A stretch of DNA of 64,000 nucleotides from an uncultured Eubacterium sp. (lineage in GTDB: Bacteria > Bacillota > Clostridia > Lachnospirales > Lachnospiraceae): NCBI GenBank assembly GCA_958446835.1, contig CAUCXT010000001.1, positions 130,793 to 194,792 of the forward strand. The letters are read 5' to 3'. The translations under genes and the position numbers were made by a program. The notes beneath the pieces are model-generated. The model made no database searches, was not told the DNA's origin, and was given only the letters and a program-made list of their open reading frames with translations. Shown one piece after another: positions 21,775-30,718 of the stretch (within the stretch, counting starts at the first letter, position 1; every line of letters starts with the position of its first letter).

Positions 21775-23919
21775 TTATTCGCTCTTCATCGGCACAAATA
21801 CCCTGCTGTTGTGGACATCCGCATCATCACTTACCGCCTTTGCCTTCTGCTGTGCCTCCTCACAGAATATCATCTGTGCCTCAAGCCTTGTGTAGTCCTT
21901 ATCATTGTGTGCCCCAGCTTCCCTCTTTAACAGCTCGGACACTCTCACATAGCTTCCGTCAGGCTGCATAAGCTGTGCCTTTACATTATCAGCAAGCTGG
22001 ACATCAAGAATATGCTTAACCTCTTTTTTAAGCTTGGCATCCTCCACAGGAAACATGATTTCCACTCTCCTGTCGAGGTTTCGTGACATCCAGTCTGCAC
22101 TTGCCATATATATTTCAGGGTTTCCGCCATTTTCAAAATAGAATATTCTGCTGTGTTCAAGAAAGGTTCCGACAATTGAGCGCACCGTAATATTTTCGCT
22201 CACACCCTCAAGCTGTGGGATTAGGCAGCATATTCCGCGGACTATCAGCTCTACCTTCACGCCTGCCTTAGACGCCTTGTACATGAGTTCTATTATATCC
22301 TTATCACACACAGAGTTCATCTTGGCAATTATGTGCGCCTCCTGTCCCTCCTTGGCATGTCTTATCTCCCTCTCGACAAGATAGTGGAAACGGTCACGCA
22401 GCCACAGCGGCGCAAGCGACAGCTTGTTCCAGCCTACCGGCTCCGAATATCCGGACAGCATGTTGAACACCGCCGTTGCATCCTCACCTATCGCCGGAGA
22501 GCATGTGAAAAGTCCCATATCACAGTAAAGCTTCGCTGTTGAATCATTGTAATTACCTGTTCCAAGATGGACGTAACGCCTTATTCCGTCCTCCTCACGC
22601 CTTACAACAAGTGTAATCTTGCTGTGGGTTTTAAGCCCGACAAGACCATATATAACGTGGCATCCTGCCTGCTCAAGCTTTCTAGCCCATATAATATTAT
22701 TCTCCTCATCAAAGCGCGCCTTGAGCTCAACAAGCACCGACACCTGCTTTCCGTTCTCTGCCGCGGCAGCTAGTGCTGCAACAATCGGCGAATTACCACT
22801 CACACGATACAAAGTCTGCTTTATCGCAAGCACGCTAGGATCATTTGCCGCCTGCCTTACAAAATCCACAACCGGGTCAAATGTCTGGTAAGGATGATGT
22901 AACAGTATATCACCTTCCCTTATGGCCTCAAAAATATTCTTTCCGTTCATCAACTCCGGAACCGGGGCAGGCGTATATTTAGGTGTCTTTAATTTCGCAT
23001 AATCAAAACTTCCATACAATTTCATAAGGAATGTCAGGTCAAGCGGTCCGGCTATTCTGTAAATATCACTGTCCGTAATGTTGAGCTCACTTTTAAGCTT
23101 CTTGAGAAGCTGCTTGTCAATATTGCCCTGAACCTCAAGCCTTATCGCCTGCCCCCACTGCCTTTTCTTTAACTGTTTTTCTATCTCCTTTAAAAGGTCG
23201 GCGGCGTCCTCCTCATCGATTGACAGGTCGGCGTTTCTCATAATTCTATAAGGATAAGCGCACAATATATCATAGTTTAGAAACAGCTTATCAATATTGC
23301 GCTCGATAATCTCCTCAAGTAGTATTATCGTATCCTGCTCTCCCGGAAGTCTCACAAATCTAGGCAGAACAGATGGCACCTGAACTGTCGCAAACTCAGT
23401 CTCATCATCATCACCATTCTTCTTTTTTAAGAGAGCCGCAATATTTAACGTCTTGTTTCTTATCAGCGGAAAAGGTCTTGAAGAGTCTACCGCCATAGGT
23501 GTGAGAACCGGATACACGTCCTCATGGAAATATTTATCGACAAATATCTCCTGTTCATGTGTCAGCTCCTCATGGCTTCCGATTATGTGAAAGCCTTCCT
23601 TTGCAAGCGCCGGGACAAGTTCATCGTTATAAATCCTATACTGCCTCTTCACGAAAGCATGTGTTCTCTCATCCAGTGCCGCAAGCTGCTCAGCCGCAGT
23701 CATTCCCGCTATATCCTTCTTAGTATATCCGGCATTGACCATATCCTTAAGTGAAGCAACCCTTACCATAAAAAACTCATCAAGATTGGAAGCCGTTATA
23801 CTGAGAAACTTAAGTCTCTCAAAGAGAGGATTTAAGACATCCTCCGCCTCCCCGAGTACCCTCGCATCAAATTCAAGCCAGCTAAGTTCCCTATTAATAA
23901 AAACCTTGCTATTTCCCAT
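21775..23919 (-). CDS. ppk1: Polyphosphate kinase 1
   Basis: A 714-residue enzyme that reversibly moves the terminal phosphate of ATP onto polyphosphate. The N-terminus FINRELSWLEFDARVLGEAED is the family's opening. DILLHHPYQTFDPVVDFVRQA starts the first PLD-like domain. RRYVHLGTGNYNDSTAKLY (about 450) carries the autophosphorylated His, and a second conserved His is in LEHSRIFYFENGG (about 588). Length is standard. The exopolyphosphatase gene lies upstream, so synthesis and breakdown enzymes sit together, but a 161-bp cruciform element separates them. Confidence 0.95.
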   Translation of the reverse strand: MGNSKVFINRELSWLEFDARVLGEAEDVLNPLFERLKFLSITASNLDEFFMVRVASLKDMVNAGYTKKDIAGMTAAEQLAALDERTHAFVKRQYRIYNDELVPALAKEGFHIIGSHEELTHEQEIFVDKYFHEDVYPVLTPMAVDSSRPFPLIRNKTLNIAALLKKKNGDDDETEFATVQVPSVLPRFVRLPGEQDTIILLEEIIERNIDKLFLNYDILCAYPYRIMRNADLSIDEEDAADLLKEIEKQLKKRQWGQAIRLEVQGNIDKQLLKKLKSELNITDSDIYRIAGPLDLTFLMKLYGSFDYAKLKTPKYTPAPVPELMNGKNIFEAIREGDILLHHPYQTFDPVVDFVRQAANDPSVLAIKQTLYRVSGNSPIVAALAAAAENGKQVSVLVELKARFDEENNIIWARKLEQAGCHVIYGLVGLKTHSKITLVVRREEDGIRRYVHLGTGNYNDSTAKLYCDMGLFTCSPAIGEDATAVFNMLSGYSEPVGWNKLSLAPLWLRDRFHYLVEREIRHAKEGQEAHIIAKMNSVCDKDIIELMYKASKAGVKVELIVRGICCLIPQLEGVSENITVRSIVGTFLEHSRIFYFENGGNPEIYMASADWMSRNLDRRVEIMFPVEDAKLKKEVKHILDVQLADNVKAQLMQPDGSYVRVSELLKREAGAHNDKDYTRLEAQMIFCEEAQQKAKAVSDDADVHNSRVFVPMKSE

Positions 23920-23982
23920 ATTCTTCCCCTTTTCCTATTTTTCATATCGCTAAATTGCAAAACTCAGATTTATCACTAAACA

Positions 23983-24143
23983 GTTGTGTAATTTTTCTAG
24001 TACACTTCCGGACCCTTTGAAACCAGTAATAGTTCACGTAGTGAACTAATGTTCTCAGCGGCTGTATTTTAGCCGCTTATGTACCGCTACTGGTTTCAAG
24101 GAGTGAGAACGTGTCCGGAAGGGTACTAGAAAAATTACACAAC
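23983..24143. repeat. MITE-like element with cruciform structure
   Basis: A 161-bp element bounded by perfect 21-base terminal inverted repeats (GTTGTGTAATTTTTCTAGTAC). Pairing continues inward: CTTCCGGA with TCCGGAAG, then TTGAAACCAGTA (24017) with TACTGGTTTCAA (24088), with about ten extra bases on the right arm. The centre holds two independent perfect hairpins, AGTTCAC-GTA-GTGAACT (24031-24047) and AGCGGCT-GTATTTT-AGCCGCT (24057-24077). It is non-coding. No clear target-site duplication was seen. A non-autonomous transposable element or a structured RNA are both possible. Confidence 0.75.
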
Positions 24144-24176
24144 GTCCGGATATAATAAACAGCGTTTTGCAGTCCT

Positions 24177-25703
24177 CTATCTCTTCCTTCTGATAACAGG
24201 CTTAAGCCCATATACCTCCTCAAAGAAATCCACGCGTTCCATAAAATATGATTTTTCCAATGTGATGTCTTCAAATGTATGAGCCGTTATAACGAGCTTA
24301 TTGCTTTCAATATTTACATCTATATCTTTAAATTTCTGCCTGTGTCCTCTGTCAAGAGCGTTGCTGAGCCTTAGAATCGCCGTGAGCTTCGCAATAGTCA
24401 AATAATCCTTCTTGTCAAAGCTCCACAGTGCGTCATCCGCATCAAACACCATGGTATTGTACTTAACTACATTCGCTATAATTTCACGTTCTTTGTGTGA
24501 AAGCCCTATAATCTCAGTAGACATTATTATACTGTAGGAGCATTGCTCAGGGTTAAGCATATTGATATACTGTCCACAATCATGCAATATGCTTGCAATT
24601 TCAAGAAGAAATCTTTCGCGGTTCGAAAGTCCGTGATATTTTTTAATACTGTCAAATATAAGCAGCGAATTCTTCTCCACAAGACTTACATGCTCTCCTC
24701 TTATTGAGTAGCGCTGTGAAATATTCTTAGCGGCAGCAAGAATGTCCGCATTGAAATCATGCTTCAACTCAAACTTCTTAGTCTTCTGCGCGTGCTCCAC
24801 AGCCATTCCGTCACAGAGAGTTACCTGCGGCATCCATATATCCTCAGCCTGTGTGAAATCCAACATTCTCATGTAAACCATCGCACTAGGCAGGATGAGC
24901 TTAGCCTCATTCTCCTGCAGCTTCATAAATTCTGCAATCTGCTCAATGCTCTTATGATATATTTTGTCAAAGAAATCCTTGAATTTATTGCGCGTGGTGT
25001 ACTCACCGTCATCAAAAAATTCCTTCATTCTGGCATAGTACGGTACACAATCGCCGACAAATATCACATTATTGATTTTCCTGCTCTTTAGAAACAGCTC
25101 ATTGAGTGTAACCATATCATTATCTATGTACTCTCTCATTATATCCACATAGTTTACAATATTCTGTGACAATGTGGACATCATATTGCTTATTCTCACC
25201 GCGCCAAGCTTCACATTCTGTGTGGTGACAAGAGTTCCGTTGTCAAAGAGCGACACCTGCGTGCTGCCCGCTCCGACATCCACAAGCGCCGTTGACTTCT
25301 CGATAATCCGATTGAATTTATCGCTTCCTGCGGCAAGAGCCTTATAAATGATAAAGCGCTGTTCAGAATTGCTCAGAATCTCAACATCTATTCCTGTCCT
25401 CACCTTTATCCTGTCAAGAACCCTGACTGCATTCTTAGCTTCCCTCAGGGCACTTGTAGCGAACGCCCTGTAATCATCAATGCAATAATCCTTCATGATT
25501 TCCGAAAAGCCATATAGAATATCGCACATCTTCTCCACATCCTCAAAGTCGACTTCCCTTGTCTCGTAGGTACTCTTTCCAAGCTCGAAAATATGCCTTA
25601 TATGGTCAATCTTCTTTATCCCGCTATCCCGTGAAATCTCATATATCACCATCTCCATACAGCTTGAGCCGATATCAATTGCTGCAAATGTTGAGTATGC
25701 CAT
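24177..25703 (-). CDS. ppx: Exopolyphosphatase/guanosine pentaphosphatase with C-terminal HD-type domain
   Basis: A 508-residue Ppx/GppA-family protein. The ASKHA-fold N-terminus has FAAIDIGSSCMEMVIYEI, then ATSALREAKNAVRVLDRI, STALVDVGAGSTQVSLFDNG and the expected long inter-domain linker. From about residue 310 comes an HD-type helical domain with EIASILHDCGQYINMLN and SYSIIMSTEIIGLSHKERE. It releases phosphate from the ends of polyphosphate or converts pppGpp to ppGpp. Its position before ppk1 supports polyphosphate turnover. The phosphate-loop Gly residues are intact. Confidence 0.9.
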   Translation of the reverse strand: MAYSTFAAIDIGSSCMEMVIYEISRDSGIKKIDHIRHIFELGKSTYETREVDFEDVEKMCDILYGFSEIMKDYCIDDYRAFATSALREAKNAVRVLDRIKVRTGIDVEILSNSEQRFIIYKALAAGSDKFNRIIEKSTALVDVGAGSTQVSLFDNGTLVTTQNVKLGAVRISNMMSTLSQNIVNYVDIMREYIDNDMVTLNELFLKSRKINNVIFVGDCVPYYARMKEFFDDGEYTTRNKFKDFFDKIYHKSIEQIAEFMKLQENEAKLILPSAMVYMRMLDFTQAEDIWMPQVTLCDGMAVEHAQKTKKFELKHDFNADILAAAKNISQRYSIRGEHVSLVEKNSLLIFDSIKKYHGLSNRERFLLEIASILHDCGQYINMLNPEQCSYSIIMSTEIIGLSHKEREIIANVVKYNTMVFDADDALWSFDKKDYLTIAKLTAILRLSNALDRGHRQKFKDIDVNIESNKLVITAHTFEDITLEKSYFMERVDFFEEVYGLKPVIRRKR

Positions 25704-25730
25704 TTCCTCATCTCCCTTATTTTTTCATAA

Positions 25731-26870
25731 CTAATCTCTCGCCTTATAATTTCCAAGAAGCTTAATCGCTATAGCCTCCTCCTCAATTCCCCTGAGACAG
25801 TTCTTGACCGCCGCATCCGATATGTGCCCGCCGAAATCGACATAGAACATAAATTCCCATTTTCTCTCGCTTATCGGTCTTGACTCAATCTTAGTCATAT
25901 TAAGTCCGTTAAACATTATATGACTGAGTATTGAATAAAGACTTCCTGCCTCATGCGGAATCTCAAAACATATACTCACCTTATCAGCATCCTCTGTCAC
26001 AATTCTGTCCTTGGATACAATAACAAATCTTGTTGTGTTCACACCACTTGTATTTATATGAGGTGCTAAAATCTCAAGCCCATACAGCTTTGCCGCCGTC
26101 TCACTGGCTATGGCGACCTGAGTCATGTCATTCTCATCCACAATCTTCTTCGCAGCTATCGCCGTATTAGCGGCACCAAGCTGCTGCCAGCCCTTGTCCT
26201 CAAGAAATTTTGCACACTGCATAAGTCCCTGCGGATGTGAATACACCCTCGTAACCTTGGACAAATCCGTCCCCGGAATCCCGACAAGCGCATGCTCAAT
26301 CTTAACAGTCTCCTCAGCGACAATATAATTGTCATATTCCCTTAAAAGGTCATAGGTATCGTTGACAATCCCGGCTGTTGAGTTGTCAAGAGGAAGCACT
26401 GCGTAATCTGCTTCACCATTCTTAATGGCTTCCATAGCCGCTCTGAATGTCGAAACACATGAACAATCCGCATCGTCACCAAAATACTTGAGTGTAGCCG
26501 CATGGCTGTATGCGCCGGGAACTCCCTGATATACAATATGGCAGCCCTTTTTTTCAAGCTCCTTTACTGCCTTGTGAGGCGCAGCCTTTGAATAACCTCC
26601 TGCCTCAAGGATACCATACTGAAGCTTGCGGCTCATAGCCATAATCTGCTTGAAAAGCTCATCCACGCATCTCTTGCCAAAGTCATCCTCAACACAAGCA
26701 CACAGAGTCTTTAACTTCTCCTCCTCACGCACTTTATCGTATACCGCCTTATTATTGGCAATCTTGTATTCGGCTACATCCTTGCTTATCTCAAGCCTCT
26801 GCTTCATAAGCTCCACTATCTGTCTGTCAATCACATCTAACTTCTGTCTTGATTCTGATAAATCTATCAC
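25731..26870 (-). CDS. pheA: Bifunctional chorismate mutase/prephenate dehydratase
   Basis: A 379-residue P-protein for phenylalanine synthesis. Residues 1-85 form an AroQ-type chorismate mutase (SRQKLDVIDRQIVELMKQRLE). About 110-290 is the dehydratase, with VYQGVPGAYSHAATLKYFG, ADYAVLPLDNSTAGIVNDTYD and SGVNTTRFVIVSKD, which contains the catalytic T-R-F. Residues 295-375 are an ACT domain, including ESRPISERKWEFMFYVD, the phenylalanine feedback site. The start is GTG at 26870 with GGAGG well placed. The intergenic region shows no T-box or attenuator, so control is probably by feedback and the promoter at 26994. Confidence 0.94.
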   Translation of the reverse strand: MIDLSESRQKLDVIDRQIVELMKQRLEISKDVAEYKIANNKAVYDKVREEEKLKTLCACVEDDFGKRCVDELFKQIMAMSRKLQYGILEAGGYSKAAPHKAVKELEKKGCHIVYQGVPGAYSHAATLKYFGDDADCSCVSTFRAAMEAIKNGEADYAVLPLDNSTAGIVNDTYDLLREYDNYIVAEETVKIEHALVGIPGTDLSKVTRVYSHPQGLMQCAKFLEDKGWQQLGAANTAIAAKKIVDENDMTQVAIASETAAKLYGLEILAPHINTSGVNTTRFVIVSKDRIVTEDADKVSICFEIPHEAGSLYSILSHIMFNGLNMTKIESRPISERKWEFMFYVDFGGHISDAAVKNCLRGIEEEAIAIKLLGNYKARD

Positions 26871-26993
26871 GCCTTTATCCTCCGCTATATTAATCTACTG
26901 TTTTCCACCATTAACTCTGCTCAATCTATAACAACAGAATTTTATATACATGCACCGCACTCAATCAATTTCCTGCGGACATTATTATCTACA

Positions 26994-27022
26994 ATTGTAT
27001 CATTATGCATAAATTTTCGCAA
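26994..27022 (-). promoter_or_regulatory. Promoter for pheA
   Basis: TTGCGA and TACAAT on the minus strand with a 17-base spacer, in the divergent region shared with the DUF5050 gene. Confidence 0.6.
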
Positions 27023-27029
27023 TACAACA

Positions 27030-27059
27030 TTGCTAAGTGTATGTATAATGTGTTAAAAT
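27030..27059 (+). promoter_or_regulatory. Promoter for the DUF5050 gene
   Basis: TTGCTA and TAAAAT on the plus strand, 18-base spacer, about 43 bases before the ATG. A TATAAT nearer to the -35 box is present but badly spaced. Confidence 0.45.
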
Positions 27060-27101
27060 AATATGTAAAATCTAGCTTTTATACACGAATGGAGGATTGC
27101 T

Positions 27102-28109
27102 ATGAAAGTGGTATCCAAGATAATAACCGGCGTTGTGATAGCTGCTGCCGTTGCCGCGCTCGGTATCTGCTCATACATGAGCACCAAGGTAAAATACAAT
27201 GATGAGGGATATATAGGAAATACATCGGGAAATCTTATCAACAAGGGTTTATTTGCCGAACACAACGGAAAGATATATTTTGCAAATCCCTATGACAATG
27301 ACCAGCTTTATTCCATGAACAGTGACTGCACAGATATAAAAAGACTGGCAGATGATTCCGTATCATACATAAACGTGACCGATAATTATATATTCTATGT
27401 CCGTAATAACTTTGACCCGGACAATGCCGGAATGGTATTCCGAGGACAGCTCTACGGTGTTATACGCTGTAAGCTTAACGGTCAAAGAGGCACTGCTCTC
27501 ACCGCCGATGTCATAACATCCATGTCACTTGTCGGCAATCGTGTATACTATAACAGTTACGATGACGGAAAAATACATACCATGTACACTACCATAGACA
27601 AGAAGGAGACAGACACAATAAAAAATACCCCGACATCACTATACAGCGTTGTGGATAACAAGCTGTACTATTCGGGAACCGACAGCGACCACAATATTCA
27701 TTCATTGGATTTGTCAAACGGTCAGACAGATACACTTATTGAGGGCAACACATATCTTGCCTCCATGAATGATGACATAATATATTATCTTGATATGGCT
27801 AACAATTATGCGCTCACAGCGTATGACACTCTTACAGGTGCCACCAAGGTTCTGTATGATGACAGATGTATAAATTACAATATATATGATGACGTAATCT
27901 TCTTTCAGACGGAGGATGGCAACAATGCCCTTCACCGCATGAATATCGACGGAAGCAATGACACCATCATAATGACCGGCAACTTTGACTCCATAAGCTG
28001 TACATCACAGTACACCTTCTTCACGGTCTACGGACAGAATATGCTCTACCGCGTACCTACGCATGACGGAACAAGCGTGGATCTGTTCACATACACACCT
28101 AAAAAATAA
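27102..28109 (+). CDS. Membrane-anchored DUF5050 (beta-propeller-like) protein
   Basis: 335 residues. An N-terminal anchor (IITGVVIAAAVAALGICSYM, residues 7-26) leads into an extracellular domain made of repeats of about 45 residues with the pattern ..GKIYFANPYDNDQLYSMN.., ..NYIFYVRN.., ..NRVYYNSYDDGKIHTM.., ..NKLYYSGTDSDHNIHSLD.., ..DIIYYLDM.. This is the DUF5050 style seen in many Clostridia and predicts a beta-propeller. The function is unknown; such domains are often sensory or wall-associated. GGAGG precedes the ATG. It is one of only two plus-strand genes in the window and is divergent from pheA. Confidence 0.75.
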   Translation: MKVVSKIITGVVIAAAVAALGICSYMSTKVKYNDEGYIGNTSGNLINKGLFAEHNGKIYFANPYDNDQLYSMNSDCTDIKRLADDSVSYINVTDNYIFYVRNNFDPDNAGMVFRGQLYGVIRCKLNGQRGTALTADVITSMSLVGNRVYYNSYDDGKIHTMYTTIDKKETDTIKNTPTSLYSVVDNKLYYSGTDSDHNIHSLDLSNGQTDTLIEGNTYLASMNDDIIYYLDMANNYALTAYDTLTGATKVLYDDRCINYNIYDDVIFFQTEDGNNALHRMNIDGSNDTIIMTGNFDSISCTSQYTFFTVYGQNMLYRVPTHDGTSVDLFTYTPKK

Positions 28110-28114
28110 AAAAT

Positions 28115-28148
28115 CCGGGTGGCAAAACGTGCAAATTCTGCCACCCGA
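28115..28148. terminator. Bidirectional intrinsic terminator
   Basis: CCGGGTGGCA pairs with TGCCACCCG. The minus side continues with ATTTTTTATTTTTT, strong for the TPR/DUF4037 gene. The plus side (AATCTTA) is weaker for DUF5050. Confidence 0.75.
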
Positions 28149-28156
28149 ATCTTATA

Positions 28157-30658
28157 TTAGTTGTTCAACTCTTCCATCTTTCTCTGCGCATCCTCAAGAG
28201 ACTCATACCCATACTGCAACACGGTGTTCTCCATAATCATCTCATTCAGATTCCTTCCATTCTGATACAATCCTATCACATACCTGCAATACAATATAAA
28301 CGTATCCTTCGAATAGGTGTCCAGCTCGCCGCGAAGATACGTCTCCGCCGAAGTGTCGAACGGTGTATCCTCCGAAGTGTGAATGAAACGTATCTGTCCC
28401 GCAAGTGCAGGGTACTTTTCTACAAACTCTTCAAGCCATCCGACCTGAATTGCAATAACCTGTTCCGCTATCGTCCTTCGCTCATCATCTATCACCGGGA
28501 GACTATCCTTAAAGCTCTCATACTCCTGTGGTGCCGTACTCTCCATCATTCTGGCGTACTTTTCCGTCACAAGATTTCTCCCTGTGCGCGCTCCTTCCTC
28601 TAAGTCGGACAGGTAGCTTCTACACAGTTCATCACTCCACGCCATGAACTGACTTCTTCTCATCAGTGTAAAGGTGTTATAATTGTTCTGGCAATCCGCT
28701 CTTCCGCCCTCGTTGTGGGTAGCCTGAAACATGTCCCACTCAAGGTTTACTATTCTCTCGATTATTCCGGCTATACTTCCATTGTCTTCATTTGCACTTA
28801 ACGAAGCCTGCACACTCTCATATCCCTGCATAATGGCATATCCCTGTGTTTCCATATAGTAATCATCACTTCCGGAAAGACTCTGCATATTGAGTATTCT
28901 CACAAGCTGCATGCATATATTCTCTATACATTCCGAAACCTTATCCTCGTCATGATAATCAATCTGTGAGAGCTTATCAAGCAGCTCACATACCCTCATC
29001 AGAACCGGCTCCTGCCTGCGCTGTGCCAGCTTCACAAGTGCTCTGTAGGACCATTTATAATACGGCATATATTCTCTGTACACAAGAAAACACAGCTTCA
29101 TGGTCTGCTCAATAAATCCTGTGTAGGCAAGCGAAGCAGCAACATAATCACCTCGTCTTATGCATCTTCCGTAATTATATTGACCATACTGTGCAATCTT
29201 CACGGCTGCCTCTGCCATCTTAGGATACCACAATTCATTCGGATAATACTCCAAAAGCCGCTGTCTTTCACTTGTAAATATCCCCGAATCATCCCTAAAT
29301 ATCTCACCATTTACTGCTGCCGCCGCTCCGTTATCCGGGATGAGCTGCCATGCCGATACATCAGTTCTTTCCGGAACTGTGACACAGCCTATATGCTCTG
29401 TCAAAAAGTCGCTTATTTTTATCACCCCGACACGTCCGTGCCCGTTTTTAGTCTCAATCCTCGCAGCTACGCCCAGAAAACTCTTAGGAAGCTTGTCATA
29501 TTCTTCGGCAAGCCGCTCTCCAATGCTGTCATAGTCCTCATCGGTAAGCCACAGACACACTGCAGGACCGAAATCATGGTCTTTTGACAACTCATCATCA
29601 AATCCTAAGCACTCAGAACCGTGTCCTGCAAGCCCCACAGCAATTTTGTTCTCGTATTCCGGAAATTGAGTATGTATCATATCTTTTACATATATTTCAT
29701 AATATGCCCTTGAAAGCTCAAGCCCTTTTAACACAGCACCATCACGGCATACTGTAGCAAGCTGATTTTTAAGCTCGCTGATTCTTGTCCTGCTTTTTTC
29801 GCTCAATGCATATTCATTATCTTCATGCTGCCCATCATTTCCACCATTGTTTAAAATAATGCCTTCATACGCAGCTATGCAATTTTCACATGTCGCCCTG
29901 TAAGCAGTGTTGCTATAGCCATAGCTTCTTGCTATCTCGGTAAGCGCCTCCTCATAGGCTTCCACCGCCTCAGCATATTCTCCCATTTTCAGATGAAGAT
30001 CCCCATACGCAGAAAGTGCCGCCCCATAGTGAGCGTCCTTGTATCTCCTTCCCTTATCTCTCTTAAAAATATCAAGAGCCTTCGATATATATGCCTCAGC
30101 TTCATCATATCTTCCATACCTTATATCAAGCAGTGAAATGTTGATATATGTTGTAGCCTCCTCAACCTCACAATCAGGGAGCTTCGTTATAAGCTCCAAT
30201 GCCTTTAAAAGCTCAGCTCTGGCGCGCTCATCATCGCCTGTCTCTGCATAGAAAAGGCTTATATTGTTGTACAGTGACGCATATCTGTACGCATCTTCAC
30301 AGCCGGAACTTCTAAGAGCCTCGGCCGCCTCATCATACAGAGCACCGGCTCTCTCATAATCCCCGGCAGCTCTGTATGCTGTGGCAGCATTAAGCACAAT
30401 GGTAGCATAATCCTGCGTGCCGCAAATGCCTGAATTCTTGGCTATCGTCATGGCCTTATCGGCAAACATTTCCGACTCGGCATGCCTCCCTGTGACGCGA
30501 TACAGACCCACAAGCTCACTAATAACCGTGAGAAGCGCCTGTGTGTCCTCCTGTTCCATCGCTTTTTTAACATTATCAATCAGCAATTGCTCTGCTTCAT
30601 CCATCCTTTTATCGGACAACAAGCCATCAAGCTTCTGAAAAAACACATTGTAATCCAT
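28157..30658 (-). CDS. TPR-repeat protein with DUF4037 nucleotidyltransferase-like domain
   Basis: 833 residues in two parts. Residues 1-290 are a run of TPR helices (YATIVLNAATAYRAAGDYER, ARAELLKALELI, AEAYISKALDIFKRDKG). From about 310 comes DUF4037, starting LELSRAYYEIYVKDMI, with GLAGHGSECLGFDDELSKDH at about 340-360. That G-S...D-x-D pattern resembles the active site of minimal nucleotidyltransferases. The C-terminal part is helical. The substrate is unknown; antibiotic- or protein-modifying nucleotidylation is only a guess. It is a single gene with its own terminator and no close partner. Confidence 0.7.
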   Translation of the reverse strand: MDYNVFFQKLDGLLSDKRMDEAEQLLIDNVKKAMEQEDTQALLTVISELVGLYRVTGRHAESEMFADKAMTIAKNSGICGTQDYATIVLNAATAYRAAGDYERAGALYDEAAEALRSSGCEDAYRYASLYNNISLFYAETGDDERARAELLKALELITKLPDCEVEEATTYINISLLDIRYGRYDEAEAYISKALDIFKRDKGRRYKDAHYGAALSAYGDLHLKMGEYAEAVEAYEEALTEIARSYGYSNTAYRATCENCIAAYEGIILNNGGNDGQHEDNEYALSEKSRTRISELKNQLATVCRDGAVLKGLELSRAYYEIYVKDMIHTQFPEYENKIAVGLAGHGSECLGFDDELSKDHDFGPAVCLWLTDEDYDSIGERLAEEYDKLPKSFLGVAARIETKNGHGRVGVIKISDFLTEHIGCVTVPERTDVSAWQLIPDNGAAAAVNGEIFRDDSGIFTSERQRLLEYYPNELWYPKMAEAAVKIAQYGQYNYGRCIRRGDYVAASLAYTGFIEQTMKLCFLVYREYMPYYKWSYRALVKLAQRRQEPVLMRVCELLDKLSQIDYHDEDKVSECIENICMQLVRILNMQSLSGSDDYYMETQGYAIMQGYESVQASLSANEDNGSIAGIIERIVNLEWDMFQATHNEGGRADCQNNYNTFTLMRRSQFMAWSDELCRSYLSDLEEGARTGRNLVTEKYARMMESTAPQEYESFKDSLPVIDDERRTIAEQVIAIQVGWLEEFVEKYPALAGQIRFIHTSEDTPFDTSAETYLRGELDTYSKDTFILYCRYVIGLYQNGRNLNEMIMENTVLQYGYESLEDAQRKMEELNN

Positions 30659-30718
30659 GTACTGCCTCCAAATTTATGATATACAGCACAGGAAAACAAT
30701 ATTTTGCGTACCTGTGCT

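Noticed and set aside
26871..27101. T-box or attenuator for pheA
   Set aside because: No specifier hairpin, no TGGN antiterminator sequence and no terminator were seen between the promoter and pheA.
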